Positions 1 to 5,035 are shown, counted from the first letter of the stretch. The stretch is DNA of 10,656 bases from JACRAR01 sp041674465 (GCA_041674465.1 JBAYVV010000141.1:1-10656), one strand, 5' to 3'. The notes: generated by a model not told the origin, from the letters alone. Numbers and translations are program-made.

Positions 1-332
1 ATGGCGGTGCGCGACGGTTTGCGCACCAGATAGTCGTCCACGAAGAACGGCTCGCCGCTCACGTCGTTGGCCAGCGTCGGCAGACCGGCCGGCACGGCGG
101 CTTCCGCCAGCGGCCGCTCGAAGAAGCGCTTGGCCGGAATCCAGGCGTCGTCGTCCGGCGTACGCGCGATGAAGCCCTGCGCTTCAAGGCGCGCCAGCAG
201 TTTCAGCGATGCCGTCTTGGAAGCGAAGCCCATCAGTTCCGCCAGCCTGGCGTGGGAGGGGATGCGGCGATTGTCGGTGTAATAATCCTGCAGTCGTCCC
301 AGGTAACTCTGGTCTTTGTCGTGCTCGGTCAT
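1..332 (-). CDS. LexA-like S24 family transcriptional repressor (N-terminal part, runs off left edge)
   Basis: The minus strand from ATG at 332 encodes 110 residues before the window ends, so the protein is cut off. Residues 1-60 resemble the LexA winged helix-turn-helix (RLQDYYTDNRRIPSHARLAE, then GFASKTASLKLLARLEAQGF). A linker with RFFERPL follows, then VPAGLP. The Ala82-Gly83 bond sits where LexA-family proteins cleave themselves (Ala84-Gly85 in E. coli LexA). The catalytic Ser and Lys of the S24 peptidase domain would lie beyond the edge, so proteolytic competence cannot be judged. The start is supported by a GGAG at 341-344, eight bases upstream, and by a strong promoter. Family members repress SOS-type genes or mobile functions and are inactivated by RecA-stimulated self-cleavage. 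It is probably a second LexA-like protein or a phage-type regulator rather than certainly the housekeeping LexA. Confidence 0.85.
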   Translation of the reverse strand, partial: MTEHDKDQSYLGRLQDYYTDNRRIPSHARLAELMGFASKTASLKLLARLEAQGFIARTPDDDAWIPAKRFFERPLAEAAVPAGLPTLANDVSGEPFFVDDYLVRKPSRTA

Positions 333-344
333 GTGGCTTGCTCC

Positions 345-388
345 GGTGTTCGTACGGTCACTTGAACTATAGTGATCGAACGAACACC
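345..388. promoter_or_regulatory. Long palindrome over the promoter, probable autoregulatory operator
   Basis: The outer arms GGTGTTCGT (345-353) and ACGAACACC (380-388) are perfect inverted repeats. The inner bases 355-362 and 371-378 pair too, apart from 357/376, giving 17 of 22 pairs about a centre at 366/367. The palindrome covers the spacer and -10 region of the LexA-like promoter, where a repressor would block RNA polymerase. The arms do not match the gammaproteobacterial CTGT-N8-ACAG box or the alphaproteobacterial GTTC-N7-GTTC box, so the specificity would be particular to this repressor. Binding is inferred. Confidence 0.5.
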
Positions 389-394
389 TGTCAA
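366..394 (-). promoter_or_regulatory. Near-consensus sigma-70 promoter of the LexA-like gene
   Basis: Reading the minus strand, TTGACA (389-394) is followed by exactly 17 bases and then TATAGT (366-371). The -10 box lies about 33 bases before the ATG at 332. This is almost a perfect sigma-70 consensus and points toward the LexA-like gene. Such a strong promoter fits a gene that is normally held down by its own product. Confidence 0.75.
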
Positions 395-443
395 GGATAG
401 CCTGAGAAACCCCAAGGGGCGATTGAAAGTTCTTCATGGAGCG

Positions 444-522
444 CGGCAGGTCTGGGGAGTTCACCCGCCCTCCCGGTGCAAACGGCGCACATATCGGTCG
501 GTCGAACTCCCCAGACCTGCCG
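444..522. repeat. Perfect 19-bp inverted repeat with a 41-bp spacer
   Basis: CGGCAGGTCTGGGGAGTTC (444-462) and its exact reverse complement (504-522) flank 41 bases. A 19-bp perfect match at this distance is not expected by chance. The right arm runs into GTTTTGG, a short T-run, but the loop is far too long for an ordinary intrinsic terminator. I see no target-site duplication next to the arms. It could be a miniature transposable element, a structured RNA, or a protein-binding palindrome. The sequence does not decide between them. Confidence 0.7.
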
Positions 523-577
523 TTTTGGCTTGTGGTTTCGCCGGAGATAAAAACGCCGCCAGTAACAGCATGCACTT

Positions 578-609
578 CCGACCGGCACTTCCTTGTGCTG
601 CCGGGTCGG
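578..609. repeat. GC-rich imperfect hairpin
   Basis: CCGACCGGCAC (578-588) pairs with GTGCTGCCGGGTCGG (595-609) apart from unpaired bases in the right arm. An AAC (564-566) lies upstream and a GTT (625-627) downstream. That gives a loose resemblance to a degenerate integron attC site, but the outer boxes do not pair. No T-run follows, so it is not a good terminator. Confidence 0.35.
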
Positions 610-664
610 GCACTCCGGCCAGGAGTTTCGCTTGCCTCCGTCGATATGCTCAGTTCTTGCAAGG

Positions 665-892
665 GTGCCGGATAAATCGTTTAATGCGGATGGCGTAAGC
701 CTGCTTTACCAAGATGGTGTTTTGCTTGAATCGGATTTTCTGCGAACCCGTCCGGGCGATCTGGGCGCCGTGATCGCGATTGGGCTGTTTTTAGGATGGA
801 CTATATTTTTTTCTATGCGATTGAACAGTAATAATTTCATGTGGCGCTTGAAATTTTATCAGCCAGATGACGCAATATTTTGCGTCAAATAG
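665..892 (+). CDS. Doubtful small membrane protein frame
   Basis: A frame open to TAG at 890-892 encodes a C-terminal part with one clear hydrophobic segment (LGAVIAIGLFLGWTIFFSM) followed by a polar tail ending DDAIFCVK. No good start is visible: the GTG at 665 has no properly spaced Shine-Dalgarno sequence, and other starts are TTG or GTG codons further in. I do not recognise a family. The last codons overlap an 8-bp hairpin. It may be a real small protein, the remnant of one, or chance. Confidence 0.2.
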   Translation: MPDKSFNADGVSLLYQDGVLLESDFLRTRPGDLGAVIAIGLFLGWTIFFSMRLNSNNFMWRLKFYQPDDAIFCVK

Positions 893-900
893 GAGGGCTA

Positions 901-912
901 CGTTATGCATTT
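901..912 (+). repeat. Left copy of 12-bp inverted repeat bordering the DUF6680 cassette
   Basis: CGTTATGCATTT is the exact reverse complement of 1464-1475. It contains the presumed core box GTTATGC of the upstream recombination site, with the crossover between G902 and T903. Confidence 0.65.
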
Positions 913-952
913 CCCAATTTGGAGTGACGAATGTGTATTGATTGGTCAGTAA
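905..952 (+). CDS. 15-codon leader ORF ahead of the DUF6680 gene
   Basis: AGGAGG (891-896) lies eight bases before an ATG at 905, an ideal ribosome binding site. It opens a frame for MHFPIWSDECVLIGQ that stops at 950-952, inside the start of the DUF6680 gene in another frame. The Shine-Dalgarno sequence lies outside the cassette while the ATG lies just inside its left boundary. A translated leader could deliver ribosomes to the gene starting at 931. A similar short ORF (ORF-11) in attI1 of class 1 integrons is known to boost cassette translation. Expression is inferred. Confidence 0.4.
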   Translation: MHFPIWSDECVLIGQ

Positions 953-1473
953 AAGCCACAGACATCGCAATTGTTTTTGCCACCCTCGTTGGCCCTGTCT
1001 TAGCCATCTGGGCATCCGAGTGGAGGCAAAAGAATCGTCAAAACCAAGAACGAAAAGAGTGGGTTTTCCGCACATTAATGACAACTCGTTCCGCGCGATT
1101 GCACCCCGATCACATTCAAGCGTTAAATTACATTGCGTTCGCGTTCGCAGGCCAGCTGAAGATAGTTGATGCCTGGGGTCTATATTTCGCCCACCTGAAC
1201 ACAGACCAAGGCACGACTCAAGATAGCAATGCTCGGTGGCACGACAAGTCAAACACTCTACTTGCCGAGCTTCTTCACCAAATGGCAACTCATCTGAATA
1301 TCGCATTCTCAAAAACCGATATAGCGCAGCCATCCTACTATCCACGCGGATACGAAATGACAGAAGCAGATCAGCAGGAACTTAGAAGGCTTTTGCTTCA
1401 GGTCCTTCGCAACGAACGTAGCATCAATATGAACGCCACGGTTTATTCTCCGCCTCAGCCGCCAAATGCATAA
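931..1473 (+). CDS. DUF6680 family protein, function unknown
   Basis: This encodes 180 residues. The N-terminus carries one hydrophobic segment (residues about 10-27, TDIAIVFATLVGPVLAIWAS), followed by a basic stretch (WRQKNRQNQERK). Then comes WVFRTLMTTRSARLHPDHIQALNYI, which I recognise as the conserved core of the DUF6680 family (vFktLMaTRaaRLspeHvqALN). The rest is predicted helical and soluble, ending in a proline-rich tail. The layout suggests a single-pass inner membrane protein with a cytoplasmic domain. No catalytic motif is evident and the function is unknown. GGAG at 921-924, six bases before ATG 931, supports the start. The gene fills the putative integron cassette 903-1528 and is more A+T-rich than the metabolic genes, consistent with horizontal transfer. 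Confidence 0.8.
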   Translation: MCIDWSVKATDIAIVFATLVGPVLAIWASEWRQKNRQNQERKEWVFRTLMTTRSARLHPDHIQALNYIAFAFAGQLKIVDAWGLYFAHLNTDQGTTQDSNARWHDKSNTLLAELLHQMATHLNIAFSKTDIAQPSYYPRGYEMTEADQQELRRLLLQVLRNERSINMNATVYSPPQPPNA

Positions 1474-1475
1474 CG
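1464..1475 (+). repeat. Right copy of 12-bp inverted repeat bordering the DUF6680 cassette
   Basis: AAATGCATAACG is the exact reverse complement of 901-912. It includes the stop codon of the DUF6680 gene (TAA, 1471-1473) and the presumed R'' box of the attC site. Confidence 0.65.
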
Positions 1476-1534
1476 ATCATTCCACCGGACCTGCGCAATG
1501 AAGCCGCGCAGGTCGGTGAGTTCATTCGTTGATC
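1468..1534 (+). mobile_element. attC-like integron recombination site (67 bp)
   Basis: In order: R'' GCATAAC (1468-1474); an unpaired spacer GATCATTC; stem CACCGGACCTGCGC; loop AATGAAGCC; stem GCGCAGGTCGGTG; spacer AGTTCATTC; R' GTTGATC (1528-1534). The stem pairs throughout except for one extra G in the left arm, like the extrahelical base of attC sites. Both halves resemble classical attC arms: TAAC..TCATTCaagCCGACC on the left and GGTCGG..ttaaTTCAggcGTT on the right. R'' and R' do not pair with each other, as expected when R' belongs to the next cassette. A second core-like GTTGGGC at 1570-1576 is an alternative right boundary. Confidence 0.6.
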
Positions 1535-1621
1535 CCACGTTGCGACGCATTCGTCTTGCGTTCAGGTACGTTGGGCACCGAATCGTTTCCTTGATGAGAC
1601 TTAGCGCGTATCATTTTGTCC

Positions 1622-1861
1622 ATGAGTCCAACCGTCTTTCGTAAAGGTGACTTTCGTTTCTATTTCTTCTCGCGCGAGGAAACGAGGATGCATGTGCATG
1701 TTCAGGCCCAGAATGGCGAAGCCAAGTTCTGGCTTGAGCCGGCTATCGAACTGGCCCAGTTCACAGGTCTTTCCCCGCGCGAAATTAATGAAGCACTCCG
1801 CCTTGTTCAGGAGCATGAAAATGACATCCGCAACGTTTGGTATACCCACTTCCCTCGTTGA
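1622..1861 (+). CDS. DUF4160 domain protein (toxin-antitoxin-like partner)
   Basis: This encodes 79 residues matching DUF4160 throughout: MSPTVFRKGDFRFYFFSREE, then TRMHVHV (residues 21-27) with the conserved His pair, AKFWLEP (34-40), and a C-terminal helix ending in HENDIRNVWYTHF. The ATG at 1622 is chosen because the conserved MSPTVFR begins there; an in-frame TTG at 1616 is possible. No strong Shine-Dalgarno sequence is visible. The gene overlaps the next one by 41 bp in another frame, so the two are probably translated together. DUF4160 genes commonly sit beside DUF2442 genes, and the pair is often listed as a putative toxin-antitoxin system. I know of no secure biochemical role. Confidence 0.85.
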   Translation: MSPTVFRKGDFRFYFFSREETRMHVHVQAQNGEAKFWLEPAIELAQFTGLSPREINEALRLVQEHENDIRNVWYTHFPR

Positions 1862-2084
1862 AGTGACCAACATCTCTCAGCACGGCTTTTGGCTGTTGCT
1901 GGAGAATGAGGAGCTTTTTCTTCCGTTCTCTGAGTTTCCATGGTTTAGGGATGTTGCCGTCGGAAAGATATTGCATGTCGAGCTTCCTTCTCCCGATCAT
2001 CTCTACTGGCCTGAGTTGGATGTCGATTTGGCTGTTGAATCTATTCGTCATCCCGAACTGTTCCCGCTGGTCAGCACGGTCTGA
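1821..2084 (+). CDS. DUF2442 domain protein (toxin-antitoxin-like partner)
   Basis: This encodes 87 residues. The DUF2442 core is clear: VEVTNISQHGFWLLLENEEL (13-32), FLPFSEFPWFRD (33-44), and the C-terminal LYWPELDVDLAVESIRHPE (61-79). The start at ATG 1821 rather than 1815 is chosen because AGGAG (1809-1813) is seven bases away from it but only one from 1815. The first 41 bp lie inside the DUF4160 gene, implying translational coupling and equal dosage of the two small proteins. DUF2442 proteins are thought to be the antitoxin-like or DNA-contacting partner, but this is inference from gene neighbourhood. The gene ends immediately before a weak attC-like sequence. Confidence 0.85.
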   Translation: MTSATFGIPTSLVEVTNISQHGFWLLLENEELFLPFSEFPWFRDVAVGKILHVELPSPDHLYWPELDVDLAVESIRHPELFPLVSTV

Positions 2085-2196
2085 ACCAACCCATCCATCA
2101 GCACGGACGTTGCGCGCTGAAGTCGTACAGGGCGGTTAAATTTGCGCTGGGCACCCTTGCCCGGAATGAGCGACAACCAGATTTTTACGGTCAGGG

Positions 2197-4293
2197 TCAG
2201 GAGATGGAACTGACCGTGGTACCTGCTCCCGCTGACGAAGGCGGGTTGTTGCCCTGAATCCTCAGACTCGGATAGCGCACGCTCTCGACCAGGCGGCGGA
2301 CTTCCTCGGGAGGTGGCTTGGTCAGCAGGCTGATGATGATGATCGCGGCGAAGCCGACCGGCAGGCCGAAGATGCCGCAGGAGATGGGCTGGATGTCGAA
2401 CCAGGCGGCTGCCATCGAGCCGCCGAAGAATGGGTGGGTGATCACGGCGTAATAAAGCGTGACGGAGAGTCCCGAGATCATGCCGATAATGGCGCCCCAC
2501 TGGTTGGCGCGCCGCCAGAACACGCCGCACACCAGGGCCGGGAAGAATCCCGCCGCGGCGATCGAGAAGGCCAGGCCGACCATGAGCAGGATGCTTTCCG
2601 GCTTGAGCGAGGCGACCCAGGCCGCGACCATCGCCACCGCCAGGAGGATCGCCTTGGAAATCAGCAGGCGGCGCTGGGTCGAGGCGTTGCGCGCAATCAT
2701 TTTGTAATAGATGTCGTGCGCCAGGGCGTTGGAGATGGTGAGCAGCAGGCCGTCGGCGGTGGATAGTGCGGCCGCCAGACCGCCTGCGGCGACCAGGCCT
2801 GAAATCACGTAAGGCAAGCCGGCGATCTCCGGTGTGGCCAGCACAATCACGTCGGGCAGCAGGGTCAGTTCCGCCAGTTGCAATATGCCATCGCCATTGA
2901 TGTCTTCGACACCGACCAGACCCACCTTGCTCCACGAAGCGATCCAGTTCGGCAATGCCGCGATGCTGGAGCCGACCAGATGGTTATACACCTCCCATTT
3001 GGCGAACACGGCATAGGCGGGTGCGGTGAAATACAGCAGCGAGATAAAGAACAGCGACCAGAACACCGAGTTGCGTGCCTCGCGCACCGAGTACGTGGTG
3101 TAGTAGCGCATCAGGATGTGCGGCAGTGCCGCGGTGCCAAACATCAGGCAGATCACCAGGGCGATGAAGTTGCGGCGCGCGATGTCGGAAGCCCTTTCAT
3201 CCTTGCCGGCGCTACTGCCTGGATAAGCTTCGGCGTGCGCCTGCGGTCGCACGGCCTTTTCGGCGTAGGCACGCGCTGTGGCATCCCATTTGACACGTGC
3301 TTCGGCTTCGCTCCTGGGCAATTCACGCAGCGCCTTTTCGGCCGCAAAAATTTCCCGGGCGGGTGCATAGCTGGCATCCTTGAGTGCTTCCACACGCCCG
3401 GTCAATTTCTTGCGCTCGGCTTCAAGCGAGCCCGGCAAGGTGGCAAGCTTTGCGTCGAATTCTGCCGACTTGGCCTTGAAGCTGGTGCGCGCCTCGATTT
3501 CCTTGGGGCTGTCGAAAAGCGCTTTTTCCTTTTCGCCAAGCTTTTGCAAAACGCCGCCATACATTACCTGGGGCACGGGGACGCCGGTCACTTTCTGCGA
3601 CAGAATCACCACCGGCAAGAGATAGGCGATGATGAGGATGATGTATTGCGCAACCTGGGTCCAGGTTACCGCGCGCATGCCACCGAGGAAAGAGCAGACG
3701 AGTATCCCTGCCAGACCGACGAAGGCGCCGATCTCGAAGTCGATGCCGATGACCCGGCTCGCGATCAGGCCGACGCCATAGATCTGTGCCACGACATAGG
3801 TGAACGACGCGAGTATTGCCACCACAGCGCCGACAAAGCGGGCGAAATTGCCGCCGTAGCGGGCCCCGAGAAAATCCGGGATGGTGTATTGGCCGAACTT
3901 GCGCAGATAGGGTGCCAGCAGCAGCGCCACGAGACAGAAGCCGCCGGTCCAGCCGAGCACGAAAGCAAGCCCCTGAAAGCCGTCGTGGTACAGCGTGCCC
4001 GCCATGCCGATGAAGGATGCCGCGCTCATCCAGTCGGCGCCGGTCGCCATGCCGTTGAAGAAGGCCGGTACACGCCGGCCGGCGACGTAATATTCGACCA
4101 TGTCTGCCGTGCGGCTCATCATGCCGATGCCGGCATACAAGGCGACGGTGGCGAACATGAAGACGTAGCCGATTGCCCGCTGCGTCATGCCGAGACGCTC
4201 GGCCGCCGCGAGGAGCAGGATGAACAGGATGAAGCCGGCGGTGTACCAGGCGTAAAGAACCTGCAGGCGCCGGTTATAAACGGGCTGGGACAT
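2197..4293 (-). CDS. Sodium:solute symporter, VC_2705 / ActP-like large type
   Basis: This encodes 698 residues with a solute:sodium symporter fold and many hydrophobic segments. The N-terminus has EYYVAGRRVPAFFNGMATGA (67-86) and FIGMAGTLYHDG (94-105), typical of acetate/monocarboxylate SSS carriers. GLVAAGGLAAALSTADGLLL (499-518) is the segment whose Ser/Thr pair (511-512) coordinates sodium in this superfamily. Two extra parts stand out: a charged, helical, probably coiled-coil insert at about 240-370, and an EF-hand-like loop DINGDGILQLAE (464-475). The length fits the large VC_2705 subfamily. The small DUF4212 protein that often precedes such genes is absent. Proximity to pta-ackA suggests acetate or another short-chain acid as substrate, which is inference. 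No strong Shine-Dalgarno sequence precedes the ATG. Confidence 0.88.
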   Translation of the reverse strand: MSQPVYNRRLQVLYAWYTAGFILFILLLAAAERLGMTQRAIGYVFMFATVALYAGIGMMSRTADMVEYYVAGRRVPAFFNGMATGADWMSAASFIGMAGTLYHDGFQGLAFVLGWTGGFCLVALLLAPYLRKFGQYTIPDFLGARYGGNFARFVGAVVAILASFTYVVAQIYGVGLIASRVIGIDFEIGAFVGLAGILVCSFLGGMRAVTWTQVAQYIILIIAYLLPVVILSQKVTGVPVPQVMYGGVLQKLGEKEKALFDSPKEIEARTSFKAKSAEFDAKLATLPGSLEAERKKLTGRVEALKDASYAPAREIFAAEKALRELPRSEAEARVKWDATARAYAEKAVRPQAHAEAYPGSSAGKDERASDIARRNFIALVICLMFGTAALPHILMRYYTTYSVREARNSVFWSLFFISLLYFTAPAYAVFAKWEVYNHLVGSSIAALPNWIASWSKVGLVGVEDINGDGILQLAELTLLPDVIVLATPEIAGLPYVISGLVAAGGLAAALSTADGLLLTISNALAHDIYYKMIARNASTQRRLLISKAILLAVAMVAAWVASLKPESILLMVGLAFSIAAAGFFPALVCGVFWRRANQWGAIIGMISGLSVTLYYAVITHPFFGGSMAAAWFDIQPISCGIFGLPVGFAAIIIISLLTKPPPEEVRRLVESVRYPSLRIQGNNPPSSAGAGTTVSSIS

Positions 4294-4320
4294 GCGCCGC
4301 CGGGTTAATAAGCCGGAGAT

Positions 4321-4382
4321 CTCGGCTTAAGACGCCGTCTCATAAAATCCCGCTTGCGATTTTATGAGCCTCTTAGGCCGAG
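4321..4382. repeat. Two-tier intergenic hairpin, possible terminator
   Basis: An inner perfect 11-bp stem CTCATAAAATC (4339-4349) / GATTTTATGAG (4358-4368) has an 8-base loop. An outer stem CTCGGCTTAAGA (4321-4332) / TCTTAGGCCGAG (4371-4382) has one mismatched pair, separated from the inner stem by an asymmetric internal loop of 6 and 2 bases. It lies 15 bases past the stop of the minus-strand gene at 4398-4847 and 28 bases upstream of the symporter start. It could end transcription of the former or structure the leader of the latter. There is no clean T-run after it on either strand. Confidence 0.6.
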
Positions 4383-4397
4383 CATCAAATGGAATTC

Positions 4398-4847
4398 TCA
4401 GGCAATCCTGCCCGCATCGCCGATCTTGTGGGATGGGATGGCGGCACGCGCATTGTCACGTTTGTCGTAGTAATACCTGTAGGCGTTGCCGTCGGCGATG
4501 ACCGTGGCACCCCAGCCTTGTGGTTCCTTGGCCACTGAGCGATTCGGCTCCTTGTGCTTGGCCGGCTTGGCTTGGGCGGAACTGCTGAGGTTCGCTGTCG
4601 GCAGCGGGCGAACCGAACGCTGAAAAGGCAGCAGATCGGCAGTCGCGGTACGCGCGGGTTTTGGCAGTTTTTCCTGTTTGCGCAACGCCGCAATGATCAG
4701 CGCCGCGTTCTTCCTGTCGAATTCGAGGCAAATGCCGTCCTCGGTCCAGAACAGAACCTCTCCATCGGCATAGCATTCCAGCAGGACATCCTTCCCTTTG
4801 GCATCCAGTTGGATTGCTTCCCTAGGCATTGGATTGGGTTGACTCAT
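4398..4847 (-). CDS. Uncharacterised 149-residue protein
   Basis: The start ATG at 4847 is preceded by AGGAG eight bases upstream; an in-frame GTG at 4856 is less likely because it sits on top of that site. I do not recognise the family. Residues 18-57 (KDVLLECYADGEVLFWTEDG onward) form a compact domain with alternating hydrophobic residues. Residues 60-110 are basic, proline/alanine-rich and probably disordered. The C-terminal segment 111-149 (GWGATVIADGNAYRYYYDKR, then DNARAAIPSHKIGDAGRIA) looks like a second small folded motif. There is no signal peptide or membrane segment, so it is probably cytoplasmic. It lies between the symporter and the divergent acetate operon; a separate hairpin divides it from the symporter. 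Confidence 0.6.
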   Translation of the reverse strand: MSQPNPMPREAIQLDAKGKDVLLECYADGEVLFWTEDGICLEFDRKNAALIIAALRKQEKLPKPARTATADLLPFQRSVRPLPTANLSSSAQAKPAKHKEPNRSVAKEPQGWGATVIADGNAYRYYYDKRDNARAAIPSHKIGDAGRIA

Positions 4848-4890
4848 GTTTGACACTCCTTTTAGCTAGGTGAACAGGGAACAAAGGGGA

Positions 4891-4917
4891 TTGAACCGGG
4901 GGAGACATAACTATAGC
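4891..4917 (+). promoter_or_regulatory. Weak promoter candidate for the pta-ackA operon
   Basis: TTGAAC (4891-4896) and TATAGC (4912-4917) are separated by 15 bases, shorter than the preferred 17. The intergenic region of 188 bp between divergent genes must contain promoters both ways. On the minus strand TATAGT (4910-4915) is a possible -10 for the 4847 gene, without a recognisable -35. Confidence 0.25.
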
Positions 4918-5035
4918 AGAGGCATGTCCGTTCCCGCGAGCCATGATCCTGGTCAAACCTAGCGCAGATAATTATTGCATAGCAGCATTTTCCGCGTAAG
5001 AATGAAAGCAACAGAATCATTCGAGGGTTTGCACC

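Larger units (their letters stand above)
395..904. other. Gene-poor stretch between the LexA-like gene and the cassette region
   Basis: I see no convincing protein-coding gene here. The stretch holds a 19-bp inverted repeat (444-522), a GC-rich hairpin (578-609), one doubtful frame (665-892), and a perfect 8-bp stem TGACGCAA/TTGCGTCA (868-875 and 880-887) just before a strong Shine-Dalgarno sequence at 891-896. Base composition becomes A+T-rich from about 700 onward. Other open frames here look like chance frames in GC-rich DNA. Degraded or non-coding cassette material is one possible explanation. Confidence 0.5.
903..1528 (+). mobile_element. Putative integron gene cassette carrying the DUF6680 gene
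   Basis: Integron cassettes begin at the TT of a GTT core and end at the G of the next GTT, with an attC site at the 3' end. Here GTTATGC lies at 902-908. At the far end is GCATAAC (1468-1474), its exact complement, followed by a hairpin and GTT at 1528-1530. In a circular cassette, G1528 would join T903 and restore a GTTATGC box pairing with GCATAAC. Including flanking bases, the match is 12 bp (901-912 against 1464-1475). The single gene is oriented with its 3' end toward attC and nearly fills the 626-bp unit, as in known cassettes. No integrase gene is in the window. Confidence 0.6.

Noticed and set aside
560..631. Possible further attC site: AAC, a CCGACC/GGTCGG stem, then GTT
   Set aside because: The outer boxes CAGTAAC and GTTTCGC do not pair, no matching cassette boundary is found downstream, and the spacers are unequal. 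I kept it only as a hairpin.
820..908. attC or attI ending at GTTATGC (902-908), left partner of the DUF6680 cassette
   Set aside because: The only AAC in range (824-826) is not part of a symmetrical structure, and the strong 8-bp stem at 868-887 is off-centre. What kind of site lies to the left stays undecided.
791..1345. 184-codon open frame antisense to the DUF6680 gene
   Set aside because: The plus-strand gene has the family motif and Shine-Dalgarno support; the antisense frame has neither.
2149..2162. Short hairpin GGGCA/TGCCC downstream of the symporter gene
   Set aside because: It is only five base pairs with no T-run on the minus strand, too weak to call a terminator.
2048..2935. 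Long open frame on the minus strand
   Set aside because: It overlaps the symporter in another frame with an Arg/Gly-rich, low-complexity translation typical of shadow frames in GC-rich genes.
2878..4308. Long open frame on the plus strand opposite the symporter
   Set aside because: It is antisense to a clearly recognised transporter; the translation is rich in His, Gly, Ala and Arg and has no family resemblance.
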